Positions 8,207-16,806 of a stretch of DNA of 56,325 bases are shown here, piece after piece. Numbering within the stretch: the first letter of the stretch is position 1; each line of letters starts with the position of its first letter. The translations under genes and the position numbers were made by a program. Where the stretch lies: contig RDRZ01000014.1 in NCBI GenBank assembly GCA_003709165.1, positions 1-56,325 on the forward strand. The letters run 5' to 3'. The notes below the pieces were generated by a model. That model did no database searches and was not told the origin of the DNA. It saw nothing but the letters and a program-made list of their open reading frames with translations. The stretch comes from Flavobacteriaceae bacterium PRS1 (GTDB lineage: Bacteria > Bacteroidota > Bacteroidia > Flavobacteriales > Flavobacteriaceae).

Positions 8207-9184
8207 CTATTTTATTTGTAACGACCTGATTATTGCTTCCAACTCAAACATATGGTCTCTTTTGGCAACAGATGGCGCAAAAGTAAATCCTTCAATAACA
8301 ACAAGTCTTTTATTCGTTTTATCCTCAATAATATAGTTTATAAATGGTCCTGCCATGAAAGCATTTTTTATTTCCCAGGTGCTTTTAGTTAATAGCACTG
8401 GTTTATTGTCTAAAATTGTTTTGTTTAAATAAGGTGTATAAGCTTCTTCGGTAATCATATAAGAACCGTCAAGCGGTCCTGGAATATGTACTTTGCCAAT
8501 AGAGTCTCGCATTTTAATAATATCATTTATGGCGGCGTCTCCTTCGGAAATAGAACCTAAAGGCATTTCGTACAACAAAATATTCATTGTTCCGGTTTTA
8601 ATGTCTTTTCGTAACCAAAAAAAGGATTTGTCTTCTTTAGCTACTCGATAAACTGATGGAAAATTAATTGTTAGTCCTAAAACTTTTTCAATATTATTAT
8701 TTTTGTTAAGAGAAATATTAATCCGTCTTTGTTTTTCTTTAATCTCCTGATTCTTAAAAACTGCTACAATTTTTTCAGCATTTTGTATTAATTGCTCATT
8801 AATTTCAGTATTAGTGTTTCCAGTCACCAAAATTAGTTTTTGAGGTTTGGCAAATGCGTTTTTTAGAAATTTTATATTTGCTGGTTTTCCTTTTTCAATT
8901 TTTAAAATAATTCTGCTTTTTGTCGCGAAACCTGAAAAGACTAAAGTTGGCATTTGTTGCATTTTAAATAAAGGCTCTTCTTGTGGTAAGCCATAAACCG
9001 GAGCTCCAAGTATAGATCGAATTTGTTCTCCTATACTGCCTTCCCATAATTCATTGTCAATAACAACCGTTAGATTGTTTATATTTCCCGAAGATGCAGA
9101 AAGAATACGTTTGTTTTTAGAGCTATCCTTATTACACGCAATTAAGAATAGTATTGTAAATGCTGTTAGTATTGTTTTTTTCAT
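8207..9184 (-). CDS. DUF4837 family lipoprotein
   Basis: I recognise this as DUF4837, a family confined to Bacteroidota with no known function. From the ATG at 9184 the product is 325 residues with a lipoprotein signal peptide (MKKTILTAFTILFLIAC, Cys17 as the lipid anchor). A GTG at 9208 overlaps the stop of the upstream gene as GTGA but would add eight residues before the signal peptide, so the ATG is preferred. The body is rich in short beta-like segments with no enzyme motif that I can name. It follows the MltD-like gene closely and is likely co-transcribed with it, suggesting an envelope role. Confidence 0.85.
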   Translation of the reverse strand: MKKTILTAFTILFLIACNKDSSKNKRILSASSGNINNLTVVIDNELWEGSIGEQIRSILGAPVYGLPQEEPLFKMQQMPTLVFSGFATKSRIILKIEKGKPANIKFLKNAFAKPQKLILVTGNTNTEINEQLIQNAEKIVAVFKNQEIKEKQRRINISLNKNNNIEKVLGLTINFPSVYRVAKEDKSFFWLRKDIKTGTMNILLYEMPLGSISEGDAAINDIIKMRDSIGKVHIPGPLDGSYMITEEAYTPYLNKTILDNKPVLLTKSTWEIKNAFMAGPFINYIIEDKTNKRLVVIEGFTFAPSVAKRDHMFELEAIIRSLQIK

Positions 9185-9204
9185 TTTTACTATATTAAAT
9201 TGAA

Positions 9205-10764
9205 TCACTTCTTGGAGACTACAAGAATCGTTCCTATTTTTAATTTTGTTCCGCTAATATTATTCCAATCTTTAATATTTTGAATGGAAACTTCAGAAAA
9301 TTTTTGAGCAATACTCCATAACGAATCTCCATTTTTGACTTTATACGTTTTGCTATTTCCTTTATTTGCTGTGAAGCCCTTTTTGGTTACAACTTCGTTA
9401 TTTGAAGAGAAAACTGGTTTTCTAGGATAAATTGTTAAGCGTTGACCTATTCGTATATTATTGCTTCTCAAACCATTCCATCGTTTTATTTGGCTGACTC
9501 TTACGCCATATCGCCTTGCAATTTTTCCTAAATAATCACCAGATATAACACGATAACGAATACGAGAATTTGTTTCATAAAATTGTGGTAGTGGTTTTTC
9601 GCGCTTATCGAATTCCGCTTTAGCAAAAGCGTAAATTTTTTCTTCATTATTTACGAATACGCCAATGTGCTCTTTTGGCAATCGCAATGCATAGTTTTCA
9701 TCCTTTATAAAAGGAATAATATCTAATTTATATGAAGGATTTAAAAACTGTAACTCTTCAATTTTAATTCCTAAAAGTTCCGATACTTGATCCAAAGTAA
9801 TCATTTGTTTTATACGAACTGTATCTGTTTCTATATAAGTAAATTTTGGTTTTTGGGGTTGAAATCCATGAGCATCAGCATATTCAAAAATATACATGGT
9901 TGCCAAAAACGCTGGTAAATAACCTGCTGTTTCTCGCGGAAGGTGTGGTCTAATATTCCAATAGTTGGTATAACCTCCAGAGCGTCTAATGGCTTTAGTA
10001 ACATTTCCTGGTCCAGAATTATATGCTGCCAAAACCAAATCCCAATCTCCAAAAACCGTATATAAACTTGCCAAATATTTGCAGGCAGCTTCGGTAGATA
10101 GTATTGGGTCGCTTCGCTCATCGACATAACTACTTACATCTAATCCAAATTGTTTTCCCGTTGCAAACATAAATTGCCATAACCCTGTAGCTCCAACTCT
10201 CGATTTTGCTCTAGGTTTTAAAGCCGATTCTACAATAGCTAAATATTTAACTTCTAAAGGAATGTTATAATTGTCTAATTCTATTTCAAACATTGGAAAG
10301 TAGTATTCGCTTAAAGACATTAAACGTTCAAGTGATTTTCTTCTGTTCTTTAAATAGTGTTTTATAACGCTCTCCAACGAAGGGTTGTATTCAATATTAA
10401 AAGGCGTTTTAGCATTGAGTACTGATAGACGTTTTTTAAGAGTATCGGTTGGAAGCTCTGGATAATAGACCTCATTATATTTTAATTCTGAAACCGATTT
10501 GTAAATAGTATCATATAAGGAAGAGCTGTAAAGCTCATTTAACCATTTTTCATCCAATTCTGCTGCTAATTTATGGTCTTTTAAGCTTATTTTAGAAAGC
10601 GAATCGTTATGAGAAATTAATTTTAATGTTTGAGAGTTTCCATCAATTAATGGTTTTAAAGCAGTTGCTTTTTTTGACGTTTCTTCTTGCGAATTTATGG
10701 CGTCTTGAGTTTGTGAAAACCCAAACTGAAAGCAAAATAATACTATGAATAATCGTAAAGTCAT
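9205..10764 (-). CDS. mltD: Membrane-bound lytic murein transglycosylase D-like, SLT plus two LysM domains
   Basis: The exported enzyme cleaves the glycan strands of peptidoglycan to 1,6-anhydromuropeptides. An N-terminal signal peptide is present (residues 1-17). The SLT catalytic domain spans about 160-300, with the catalytic Glu179 in AIVESALKPRAKSRVGATGL and the AYNSGPGNV motif further on. Two LysM peptidoglycan-binding modules follow at about 404-447 and 473-517. The 519-residue length and domain order fit MltD. There is no lipobox Cys in the signal peptide, so it may be periplasmic rather than lipid-anchored. Its stop overlaps the possible GTG of the DUF4837 gene. Confidence 0.9.
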   Translation of the reverse strand: MTLRLFIVLFCFQFGFSQTQDAINSQEETSKKATALKPLIDGNSQTLKLISHNDSLSKISLKDHKLAAELDEKWLNELYSSSLYDTIYKSVSELKYNEVYYPELPTDTLKKRLSVLNAKTPFNIEYNPSLESVIKHYLKNRRKSLERLMSLSEYYFPMFEIELDNYNIPLEVKYLAIVESALKPRAKSRVGATGLWQFMFATGKQFGLDVSSYVDERSDPILSTEAACKYLASLYTVFGDWDLVLAAYNSGPGNVTKAIRRSGGYTNYWNIRPHLPRETAGYLPAFLATMYIFEYADAHGFQPQKPKFTYIETDTVRIKQMITLDQVSELLGIKIEELQFLNPSYKLDIIPFIKDENYALRLPKEHIGVFVNNEEKIYAFAKAEFDKREKPLPQFYETNSRIRYRVISGDYLGKIARRYGVRVSQIKRWNGLRSNNIRIGQRLTIYPRKPVFSSNNEVVTKKGFTANKGNSKTYKVKNGDSLWSIAQKFSEVSIQNIKDWNNISGTKLKIGTILVVSKK

Positions 10765-10841
10765 TTGATAGATAAATATATTATTGAACGATATTAATGC
10801 TAAAATCGTGTTTTTTAAAAGTAAACAAAAAATTAATTTTT

Positions 10842-12032
10842 TTATTCTTCTAAAATAGCTGCAATCCCAGGAAGTGTTTTACCTTCTAAACTTTCTAACA
10901 TTGCGCCTCCACCTGTACTTACATAACTGACTTTGTCTTGAAACCCAAATTGTTTTACTGCGGCAACCGAATCTCCCCCTCCAACTAACGAAAATGCTCC
11001 GTTTTTAGTCGCTTCGGCAATAGAGCTACCAAGTGCAATAGTGCCTTTCGCAAAGTTTTTCATTTCAAAAACACCAAGCGGTCCATTCCAAAGAATAGTT
11101 TTGCTTTGCATCACTATATTGTGAAAATTCTCTATCGCCTTTGGACCAATATCTAATCCTTGCCATCCATCTGGAATTGAAAACACATCTACTATCTGGG
11201 TTTCAGCATCGTTTGAAAAAGCATTAGCTGCAACAACATCTAAAGGCAAATGAATTTGTACATTTTTAGCTTTAGCTTGTTTTAATATTTCTAATGCAAG
11301 ATCCATTTTGTCATCTTCACATATTGAATCTCCAATACCCCCACCTTGTGCTTTTACAAAAGTGAAGGTCATGCCTCCTCCAATAATTAAATGATCTACT
11401 TTATCAAGAATATTTTTAATTATAGTGATTTTTGAGGACACTTTTGCTCCTCCAAGAATAGCCAGAACTGGTTTCTCGCCAGTTTGCATCACCTTTTGTA
11501 TGCTTTTAATTTCTTTGGCTAATAAGTAGCCAAAACATTTTTGTTTCCGAAAAAATTGTGCAATAACAGTTGTAGATGCATGTGCTCTATGTGCTGTACC
11601 AAATGCGTCATTTACATATATGTCTGCTAATTTTGAAAGGTGCTCGGCAAATTTTACATCTCCTTTTTTTTCTTCATCATGAAAACGCAAATTCTCTAAA
11701 AGTAAAATTTGTCCTGATTCTAAATTCGCTGAAGCTGTTTCAGCCTTATGACCAATACAATCTGAAACAAATATAACTTCAACACCAATAATATCTTCTA
11801 CAGTCTTTACAATATGACATAAGGAAAATCGGTCTTGAATACCTTTCGGTCTTCCAAGATGTGACATTAAGATGCAACTACCTTCATCTTCAATGATTTT
11901 TATTATTGTTGGTTTTGCCGATAAAATTCTTGTAGCATCTGTTACTTCAAAATTTTCATTTAAAGGTACGTTAAAATCGACACGAATTAATGCTTTTTTA
12001 TTCTCAAAGTTAAAATCGTCAAGAGTTTTCAT
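10842..12032 (-). CDS. pgk: Phosphoglycerate kinase
   Basis: This glycolytic enzyme transfers phosphate from 1,3-bisphosphoglycerate to ADP. The N-terminal substrate motif RVDFNVPLN lies at residues 17-25, MSHLGRPKG near 58, the hinge GGAKVSSK near 205 and the C-terminal nucleotide loop GGGDSVAAV near 350. At 396 residues it is full length. It is a single-gene unit with its own promoter 18 bases upstream, and no partner glycolytic gene is adjacent. Confidence 0.97.
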   Translation of the reverse strand: MKTLDDFNFENKKALIRVDFNVPLNENFEVTDATRILSAKPTIIKIIEDEGSCILMSHLGRPKGIQDRFSLCHIVKTVEDIIGVEVIFVSDCIGHKAETASANLESGQILLLENLRFHDEEKKGDVKFAEHLSKLADIYVNDAFGTAHRAHASTTVIAQFFRKQKCFGYLLAKEIKSIQKVMQTGEKPVLAILGGAKVSSKITIIKNILDKVDHLIIGGGMTFTFVKAQGGGIGDSICEDDKMDLALEILKQAKAKNVQIHLPLDVVAANAFSNDAETQIVDVFSIPDGWQGLDIGPKAIENFHNIVMQSKTILWNGPLGVFEMKNFAKGTIALGSSIAEATKNGAFSLVGGGDSVAAVKQFGFQDKVSYVSTGGGAMLESLEGKTLPGIAAILEE

Positions 12033-12049
12033 TGTTAAAAATTAGAAAA

Positions 12050-12057
12050 CAAATATA
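12050..12057 (-). promoter_or_regulatory. -7 promoter element for pgk
   Basis: TATATTTG on the minus strand, 18 bases before the pgk ATG, predicts a leader of about 13 bases. Confidence 0.6.
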
Positions 12058-12064
12058 AATTAAG

Positions 12065-12096
12065 AATCCGAGTAAATACTGAAAATTACTCGGATT
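12065..12096. terminator. Hairpin between the T9SS pseudogene and pgk
   Basis: AATCCGAGTAA (12065-12075) and TTACTCGGATT (12086-12096) form a perfect 11-base stem with a ten-base loop. On the minus strand it is followed by a T-rich stretch, fitting a terminator for the upstream pseudogene. Confidence 0.65.
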
Positions 12097-12131
12097 ATTA
12101 AAATGTTTTTAACCCTTTTTAAATATGTTAT

Positions 12132-12980
12132 CTATCTTTTAATAACTCTTATAACTTGTATAATACCATTGGATTCTACTTTAGTAAAATAAACGCCTTG
12201 TGATAAATGTGATAAATTTAAGACCATTTCGGTTGAATTTCCTTTTTGCATAAATATTTCTTTTCCTAAAACATCGTAAACCGTTGCTTTATCAAGAATT
12301 ACTTTTGCTCTTAATCTTAAAACACCTTGTGTTGGGTTTGGTCCAAAAGAAAAACCTTCTATTACATTATTAGTTGTGGATAATGTATTAGTTTTTAATT
12401 CAAAATTATCAAATCCTAAATATCCATTCCCATTCTGATAAATAACAAGTCTCATTCTCACATATTTAACTCCTGTTGGTATATCAAAACTTATTTTTTT
12501 TCAATCGGATAAAGAAAACTTACCTCCTTGTGTGGTACGAAAAACATCAATATTTGCATCAGGCGATGTCCAGTTTATATCATTGTCATAAAATAACTCA
12601 TAGTATATATAATCAACCTTATCTAAAAAAACATAGTATAATTTAAAGGTAAATTCGGCATCTAATCCATTAATGGCAAAAGGATCGAAGGTAAAAATGT
12701 GTTCAGGAGAAGAATCATTAAGTCTTGGTTAAGACCATGGATTATCTAAATCTCTTCCTGCTAAATATGTGGAACTTGCATAAGCCTTATCTATTCTACC
12801 ATTTGCTTGTGAATATTCCGTCCAAATATCTGTGTCTGAATTTTGATTATAAAAGGGAATATTAGAAGTAAAACTCCAATTGTCCTGTTCTGTGTCTTCA
12901 AAACCTCTAAATGCGTCCTGGGCTTTTAACACAAACGAATTAAGTGCCAGAAAAATCAGAATTAAAGTAGTTTTGTACAT
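12132..12980 (-). pseudogene. Secreted protein with T9SS type A sorting domain, interrupted by two stops
   Basis: One continuous frame of 282 codons begins with a signal peptide (MYKTTLILIFLALNSFVLKAQ) and ends with a typical type IX secretion sorting domain (FGPNPTQGVLRLRAKV to IIQVIRVIKR). It is cut by TAA at 12729-12731 and TGA at 12501-12503. No frameshift is needed: residues on both sides of each stop read on as one protein, with the second stop in the context SLSD-stop-KKIS where Trp (TGG) would fit. The central part (EFTFKLYYVFLDK and on) looks like a beta-sandwich of the kind found in choice-of-anchor or carbohydrate-binding secreted proteins, but I cannot name it. The gene lacks an obvious -7 element. 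It is recent decay, stop readthrough, or sequence error. Confidence 0.8.
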
Positions 12981-13078
12981 TAGTTTATCTTTAAATAACT
13001 TAAAGTTAATAGATTAAAGGATAGTGCAAGCTATAAAACAAGCTATAGATTCTCATAAAAATCGGACAAACGTCCTTT

Positions 13079-13144
13079 ATATTAGACTTATTGAATTTAT
13101 ATTCCAAAAAATCCGATTAACTGTCTTTTAATATTAGACTTATT
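13079..13144. repeat. Imperfect tandem repeat upstream of holB
   Basis: ATATTAGACTTATT occurs at 13079-13092 and 13131-13144, each preceded by related sequence (ATCGGACAAACGTCC and ATCCGATTAACTGTC). The first unit contains a GGAC-AAAC-GTCC hairpin. Function unknown; it sits between the T9SS pseudogene and the holB promoter. Confidence 0.5.
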
Positions 13145-13167
13145 TTATTTTATTCATGAATTGGGTT

Positions 13168-13175
13168 ATATTTGC
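13168..13175 (+). promoter_or_regulatory. -7 promoter element for holB
   Basis: TATATTTG ends four bases before the ATG at 13179, so transcription is predicted to start at or next to the start codon. Confidence 0.6.
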
Positions 13176-13178
13176 TTA

Positions 13179-14333
13179 ATGTTATTCTCTGAAATATTAG
13201 GTCAAGAACATCTTAAAAGTCATTTAACAAAAAGTGTTGATAAAGGCAGAATCCCTCATGCCCAATTATTTGTTGGAGCAGAAGGCTCTGGAACATTACC
13301 AATGGCAATAGCCTATGCGCAATATATTTTGTGTTATAACTCCACAGGAGAGAATACCAATGGTAATAATGCTTGCAATCTGAAATTTAATACCCTTTCA
13401 CATCCAGATTTACATTTTGCGTTTCCAGTAACTACAACTGATAAAGTTAAAAGCAAGCCTGTTTCTAACTTCTTTTTAAATGAATGGAGACAATTATTAA
13501 AAGAACAACCTTATTGTAATTTGTTTGATTGGTATAAACAACTTGGCATTGACAATAAACAGGGGCAAATTGGTATTGATGAAGCTCAAGAAATTGTAAA
13601 ATCTCTATCTTTAAAATCGTATGAAGGCGGTTATAAAGTAATGCTTATTTGGATGGCTGAAAAGATGAATATTGCTTGTGCAAACAAGCTATTAAAACTT
13701 ATAGAAGAACCGCCTGATAAAACCGTTTTTGTTTTAATTGCTGAAGATGAAGAGCACATTATTAGTACCATTCTCTCTCGTTGTCAAATACTGCATTTTC
13801 CTCCATTAGCTGCAGAGTGTATTAAAAGTGCTTTAATAAAAAGCTATGGTTTAGAGGTTTCTGTAGCTACAAAAATAGCGCATCAATCCAATGGAAATTA
13901 TAACAAGGCTTGTGATTTGGTTTATCAGGATTCTGAAGATTTACAATTTGAGGAATGGTTTATATTCTGGATCAGAAGCGCTTTTAAAGCAAAAGGCAAT
14001 AAAAGTGCTATTCACGATTTAATCTCTTGGAGTGAAGAAATTGCTAAAACAGGACGGGAAACTCAAAAACAATTTTTACACTTTTGTGTCGATTTTTTCA
14101 GACAGGCACTTTTACTCAATTATGGAGCTGACCAATTGGTTTATATAGAGCCTAATTCTAAAAATTTTAAACTTGAAAAATTTGCTCCTTTTATTAATCA
14201 TGCTAACATTTTAGAAATTAGCGAAGAACTTCAAGATGCAATTTATCATATTGAACGTAATGGAAACTCCAAAATTATACTTACCGATTTGTCAATAAAA
14301 CTAACACGATTACTTCATAAAAAAATTGCCTAA
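13179..14333 (+). CDS. holB: DNA polymerase III delta' subunit (clamp loader)
   Basis: This AAA+ type protein is part of the clamp-loader complex that puts the sliding clamp on DNA. From the ATG at 13179 it is 384 residues. The start MLFSEILGQEHLKSHL, the HPDLHF segment, the helix around KMNIACANKLLKLIEEPPDKTVFVLIA and the sensor-like ILSRCQILHFPPL are diagnostic of delta'/DnaX-like ATPases. The P-loop region GAEGSGTLPMA lacks the Walker lysine, as expected for a non-hydrolysing delta' subunit. An in-frame TTG at 13161 lies upstream of the promoter and is rejected. The lipid kinase gene follows after four bases. Confidence 0.88.
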   Translation: MLFSEILGQEHLKSHLTKSVDKGRIPHAQLFVGAEGSGTLPMAIAYAQYILCYNSTGENTNGNNACNLKFNTLSHPDLHFAFPVTTTDKVKSKPVSNFFLNEWRQLLKEQPYCNLFDWYKQLGIDNKQGQIGIDEAQEIVKSLSLKSYEGGYKVMLIWMAEKMNIACANKLLKLIEEPPDKTVFVLIAEDEEHIISTILSRCQILHFPPLAAECIKSALIKSYGLEVSVATKIAHQSNGNYNKACDLVYQDSEDLQFEEWFIFWIRSAFKAKGNKSAIHDLISWSEEIAKTGRETQKQFLHFCVDFFRQALLLNYGADQLVYIEPNSKNFKLEKFAPFINHANILEISEELQDAIYHIERNGNSKIILTDLSIKLTRLLHKKIA

Positions 14334-14337
14334 CCAT

Positions 14338-15261
14338 ATGGCAAATAAAAAATCATGGTTTGTTATAATTAATCCAGCTTCTGGAAATGGTTCTATAAAG
14401 AAAAAATGGACAAAAATTAAACAGCTGTTAAATGTCTACGAATTTGATTTTGAATATGCTTTTACAATGTATCCAAAACATAGTGTCGAAATTGTTCAAC
14501 AAGCTATAGGAAACGGATTTATTAATATTATTAGCGTGGGTGGAGATGGTACACTTCATAATATCGTTAATGGCATTATGTTGCAATCCAAAATGCTTTC
14601 ACCAAACATAACTGTTGGTGTAATACCTATTGGAACTGGAAACGATTGGATTAAAACCCATCACATTCCAAAGGATATTAAAAGCGCTATTCAAATTATC
14701 AAAAAAGGAAAGACTAAACTTCAAGATGTTGGCAAGATTGAATTATTAGACCAAAAAAAAACGTTTGTTTATTTTATTAATCTTGCAGGTGTTGGTTTTG
14801 ATGGTTACGTAGCGAGTCGAATAGAAAAATATAAACGTTTTGGTTCTTTGGCTTATCTTTTTAGTACTTTAATTTGTTTGGTTTCTTTTAAAAATTTTAA
14901 TTCTATAGTTCGTATTAATTCAGATAATATTTCAGGAAAAACATTAATGATTTTAATTGGCTTGTGTGGATATTCTGGTGGAGGGATGAAGCTTACAAAA
15001 AATCCAAATCCTTTTGATGGCTTTTTTGATGTAAGTATCGCAAAAGATTTTAGCAAACTCGATATTTTATTAAACGCTTCCAAACTTTATAATGGCAAAA
15101 TTGTTGATTTTAAAAAAGTAGTCCATTTAAAAACAACTTCAATAGAAATAGAAATAGAAGAAGAGATGCATCCATATATCCAAGCAGATGGAGAGTTAAT
15201 AGGAAAAGGGGATTTTAAAGCATTAATACTACCAAAAACCTTTAGGTTTTATTGCAAATAA
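14338..15261 (+). CDS. Diacylglycerol/lipid kinase family protein (YegS/BmrU-like)
   Basis: The protein belongs to the DAGK catalytic family that phosphorylates diacylglycerol or related lipids at the inner membrane. Seen are the N-terminal INPASGNG, the glycine-rich nucleotide motif SVGGDGTLHNIVNG and the VIPIGTGNDW motif, all in their usual order. From the ATG at 14338 it has 307 residues. A TTG at 14326 overlapping the end of holB is the alternative start but adds only four residues before the conserved part. It forms a two-gene unit with holB. The true lipid substrate cannot be told from sequence. Confidence 0.9.
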   Translation: MANKKSWFVIINPASGNGSIKKKWTKIKQLLNVYEFDFEYAFTMYPKHSVEIVQQAIGNGFINIISVGGDGTLHNIVNGIMLQSKMLSPNITVGVIPIGTGNDWIKTHHIPKDIKSAIQIIKKGKTKLQDVGKIELLDQKKTFVYFINLAGVGFDGYVASRIEKYKRFGSLAYLFSTLICLVSFKNFNSIVRINSDNISGKTLMILIGLCGYSGGGMKLTKNPNPFDGFFDVSIAKDFSKLDILLNASKLYNGKIVDFKKVVHLKTTSIEIEIEEEMHPYIQADGELIGKGDFKALILPKTFRFYCK

Positions 15262-15288
15262 AACCAAGTAACAAATGTCTAGTCCTTT

Positions 15289-15610
15289 TTATATGCAACA
15301 TTTAACAAATCTAAAATGGTTTGCGTAAGATTGCTTTCTTCTTTTCCAAATAGTACATTTCCAGCTTCATTACTTCCCAAAATATAAGAATAGCCATTTT
15401 TGGCTCATTAACATCTAACTGAAAAACTTTACGTAAACTGTCTGTTCTTTTTTGAAAAGCAGTTATTTTAGTTTTTATTTTTTCTTCAATATCTATTTTC
15501 TCTTGGTAATCATTAATCAGTTTAGAATTATCTACATAGCCAATTTTTTCTGTTTGTTGGCAAGAAGCAAAAGTTAAAATAACGAGGGCAGCATATAATA
15601 TCTTCTTCAT
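15289..15610 (-). pseudogene. OmpH/Skp-like periplasmic chaperone remnant with internal deletion
   Basis: The first 70 or so codons give a lipoprotein-like signal peptide (MKKILYAALVILTFASC) and the start of an OmpH/Skp helix (KIGYVDNSKLINDYQEKID). After FQLDV the frame changes; in another frame the strand continues as YSYILGSNEAGNVLFGKEES and ends at the stop 15289-15291 with DLLNVAYKKD, the standard OmpH C terminus. Family members are about 170 residues; here only about 107 codons remain, so roughly 60 codons of the coiled-coil are deleted with a frame change. Read as a single frame it would end in 30 aberrant residues at 15311. Almost certainly non-functional. Confidence 0.8.
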
Positions 15611-15751
15611 AAGAATAAATTTTAGTTTGGGAAAAATTATAAAAGTAAACTGTATAAAATAGCCACAATCCTTTGAGATTTACTTTAATAGATTATATTT
15701 ATGATTACGGTAGATATAATCGATTTTATTTATTAATATCTACTGTAAATA

Positions 15752-15833
15752 AAGGGCTTAAAATGACTTTAATTTTAAAGCAGTCTATACACTGCTTTTA
15801 TATAGTCAATCATTAAATAGAAGGGCTTAAAAT
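15752..15833. repeat. Direct repeat and inverted repeat in the 15611-15838 gap
   Basis: AAGGGCTTAAAAT occurs at 15752-15764 and 15821-15833. Between the copies lies a perfect 8-base inverted repeat, AAAGCAGT (15777-15784) / ACTGCTTT (15791-15798), that could form a hairpin. The gap has no coding sequence that I can support. Confidence 0.55.
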
Positions 15834-15838
15834 TAGCT

Positions 15839-16687
15839 TTAGCTGTTTTTTACACAAAAAATTAAAGAGGAAAACTCTGTTGACTGTCTTGCTTTAAAAT
15901 TTGAAAGCCAGCCAATTCTTAACGCATTAAAAATATTCATCGAACCCGATTTGTATTTTTCGGATAATAAACTCACATAATAAGAATCAAACTTCATTGG
16001 AAGTGTTTTAAAAACTTGCATATTTTCTTTTACTACCAATTTTGAAATTGATGATTGAGAAAAATGCCATAGGTGTCTAGGCGCATCATAAGCTGCCCAA
16101 AATTCTTTATAATATTTAGCATCGTAACTTTTATAATTTGGTACAGTAATAATTAAAGTTCCGTTCGATTTTAAAAGTGATTTTAAAATTGATATGTGTT
16201 CTTCAAGTCTTGGCAAGTGTTCTAATACATGCCAAAGCGTAATTACATCAAAACTTTGTGGTTTAAAATTTGAAAGTTTTTCAATGTCCGAAACAGAATT
16301 GTTGGTTTTTTTATTTGCTATACTTCTTGCTTTTTCATTTGGTTCAATTCCAAAAACTGTCCAATTATTTTGCTGTGCTATTTTTAGAAATTCCCCTGTA
16401 CCGCAACCAATATCTAATAGCATTTTCTCTTCTGAAAAAAACAAATTAATGAGTTTCAATTTCTTTTTTAATGAAATCCTTCTAATAAAATGATACAGTT
16501 TTTCAAACAGGTTTCGTTGTGTGTCAGTATGTGAAATGTAATCTTGGCTTTTGTAATATTTAGGCAATTCATCTTCTGAAGGTTGCGGCGAAGTTATCAA
16601 CATATCAAATTCGTCGTCATACAATAACTGAAAAACTTCTCCAGAAACTGGATGGTCTTTTACGGTTAAGTATGTATTTTTGTTCAT
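15839..16687 (-). CDS. Class I SAM-dependent methyltransferase
   Basis: The 282-residue protein has a Rossmann-type methyltransferase core: motif I MLLDIGCGTGEF at residues 89-100, an acidic loop near GIEPNEKA, and the DVITLWHVLEHLPRLEEH segment typical of the Methyltransf_23/Ubi-type group. The N terminus (SPQPSEDELPKYYKSQDYISH) is the pattern seen in methyltransferases linked to sugar or glycan synthesis. Substrate unknown. It lies downstream of mnmG on the same strand with a gap holding a repeat element and a parS-like site, so it is probably transcribed separately. Confidence 0.88.
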   Translation of the reverse strand: MNKNTYLTVKDHPVSGEVFQLLYDDEFDMLITSPQPSEDELPKYYKSQDYISHTDTQRNLFEKLYHFIRRISLKKKLKLINLFFSEEKMLLDIGCGTGEFLKIAQQNNWTVFGIEPNEKARSIANKKTNNSVSDIEKLSNFKPQSFDVITLWHVLEHLPRLEEHISILKSLLKSNGTLIITVPNYKSYDAKYYKEFWAAYDAPRHLWHFSQSSISKLVVKENMQVFKTLPMKFDSYYVSLLSEKYKSGSMNIFNALRIGWLSNFKARQSTEFSSLIFCVKNS

Positions 16688-16698
16688 TTAAAAATAGA

Positions 16699-16745
16699 TT
16701 CCGCATCACACTTCAACTACGTTCAGTGCAAGCGTACGAAATGAC
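16699..16745. repeat. Dispersed-type imperfect palindromic repeat
   Basis: The stretch running GATTCCGCATCACACTTC onward to CGTACGAAATGACA has the form of the intergenic repeats with ends like GTCATTTCG and GGAATC that are common in flavobacterial genomes. The core CACTTCAACTACGTTCAGTG is an imperfect inverted repeat. It is next to the parS-like site at 16770. Confidence 0.5.
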
Positions 16746-16769
16746 AAAATAGTTAGAATTTAAATAATG

Positions 16770-16785
16770 TGTTCCACGTGGAACT
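16770..16785. promoter_or_regulatory. parS-like centromere site 1
   Basis: TGTTCCACGTGGAACT matches the conserved chromosomal ParB-binding site TGTTnCACGTGnAACA at all but the last base, and its core GTTCCACGTGGAAC is a perfect palindrome. It lies 22 bases past the mnmG stop codon. Confidence 0.8.
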
Positions 16786-16806
16786 TAATAAAATAACGAT
16801 TATCGC

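Noticed and set aside
9831-10127. Separate 98-residue protein inside the mltD gene in another frame
   Set aside because: It is a shadow of a strongly conserved SLT domain and has no independent signals.
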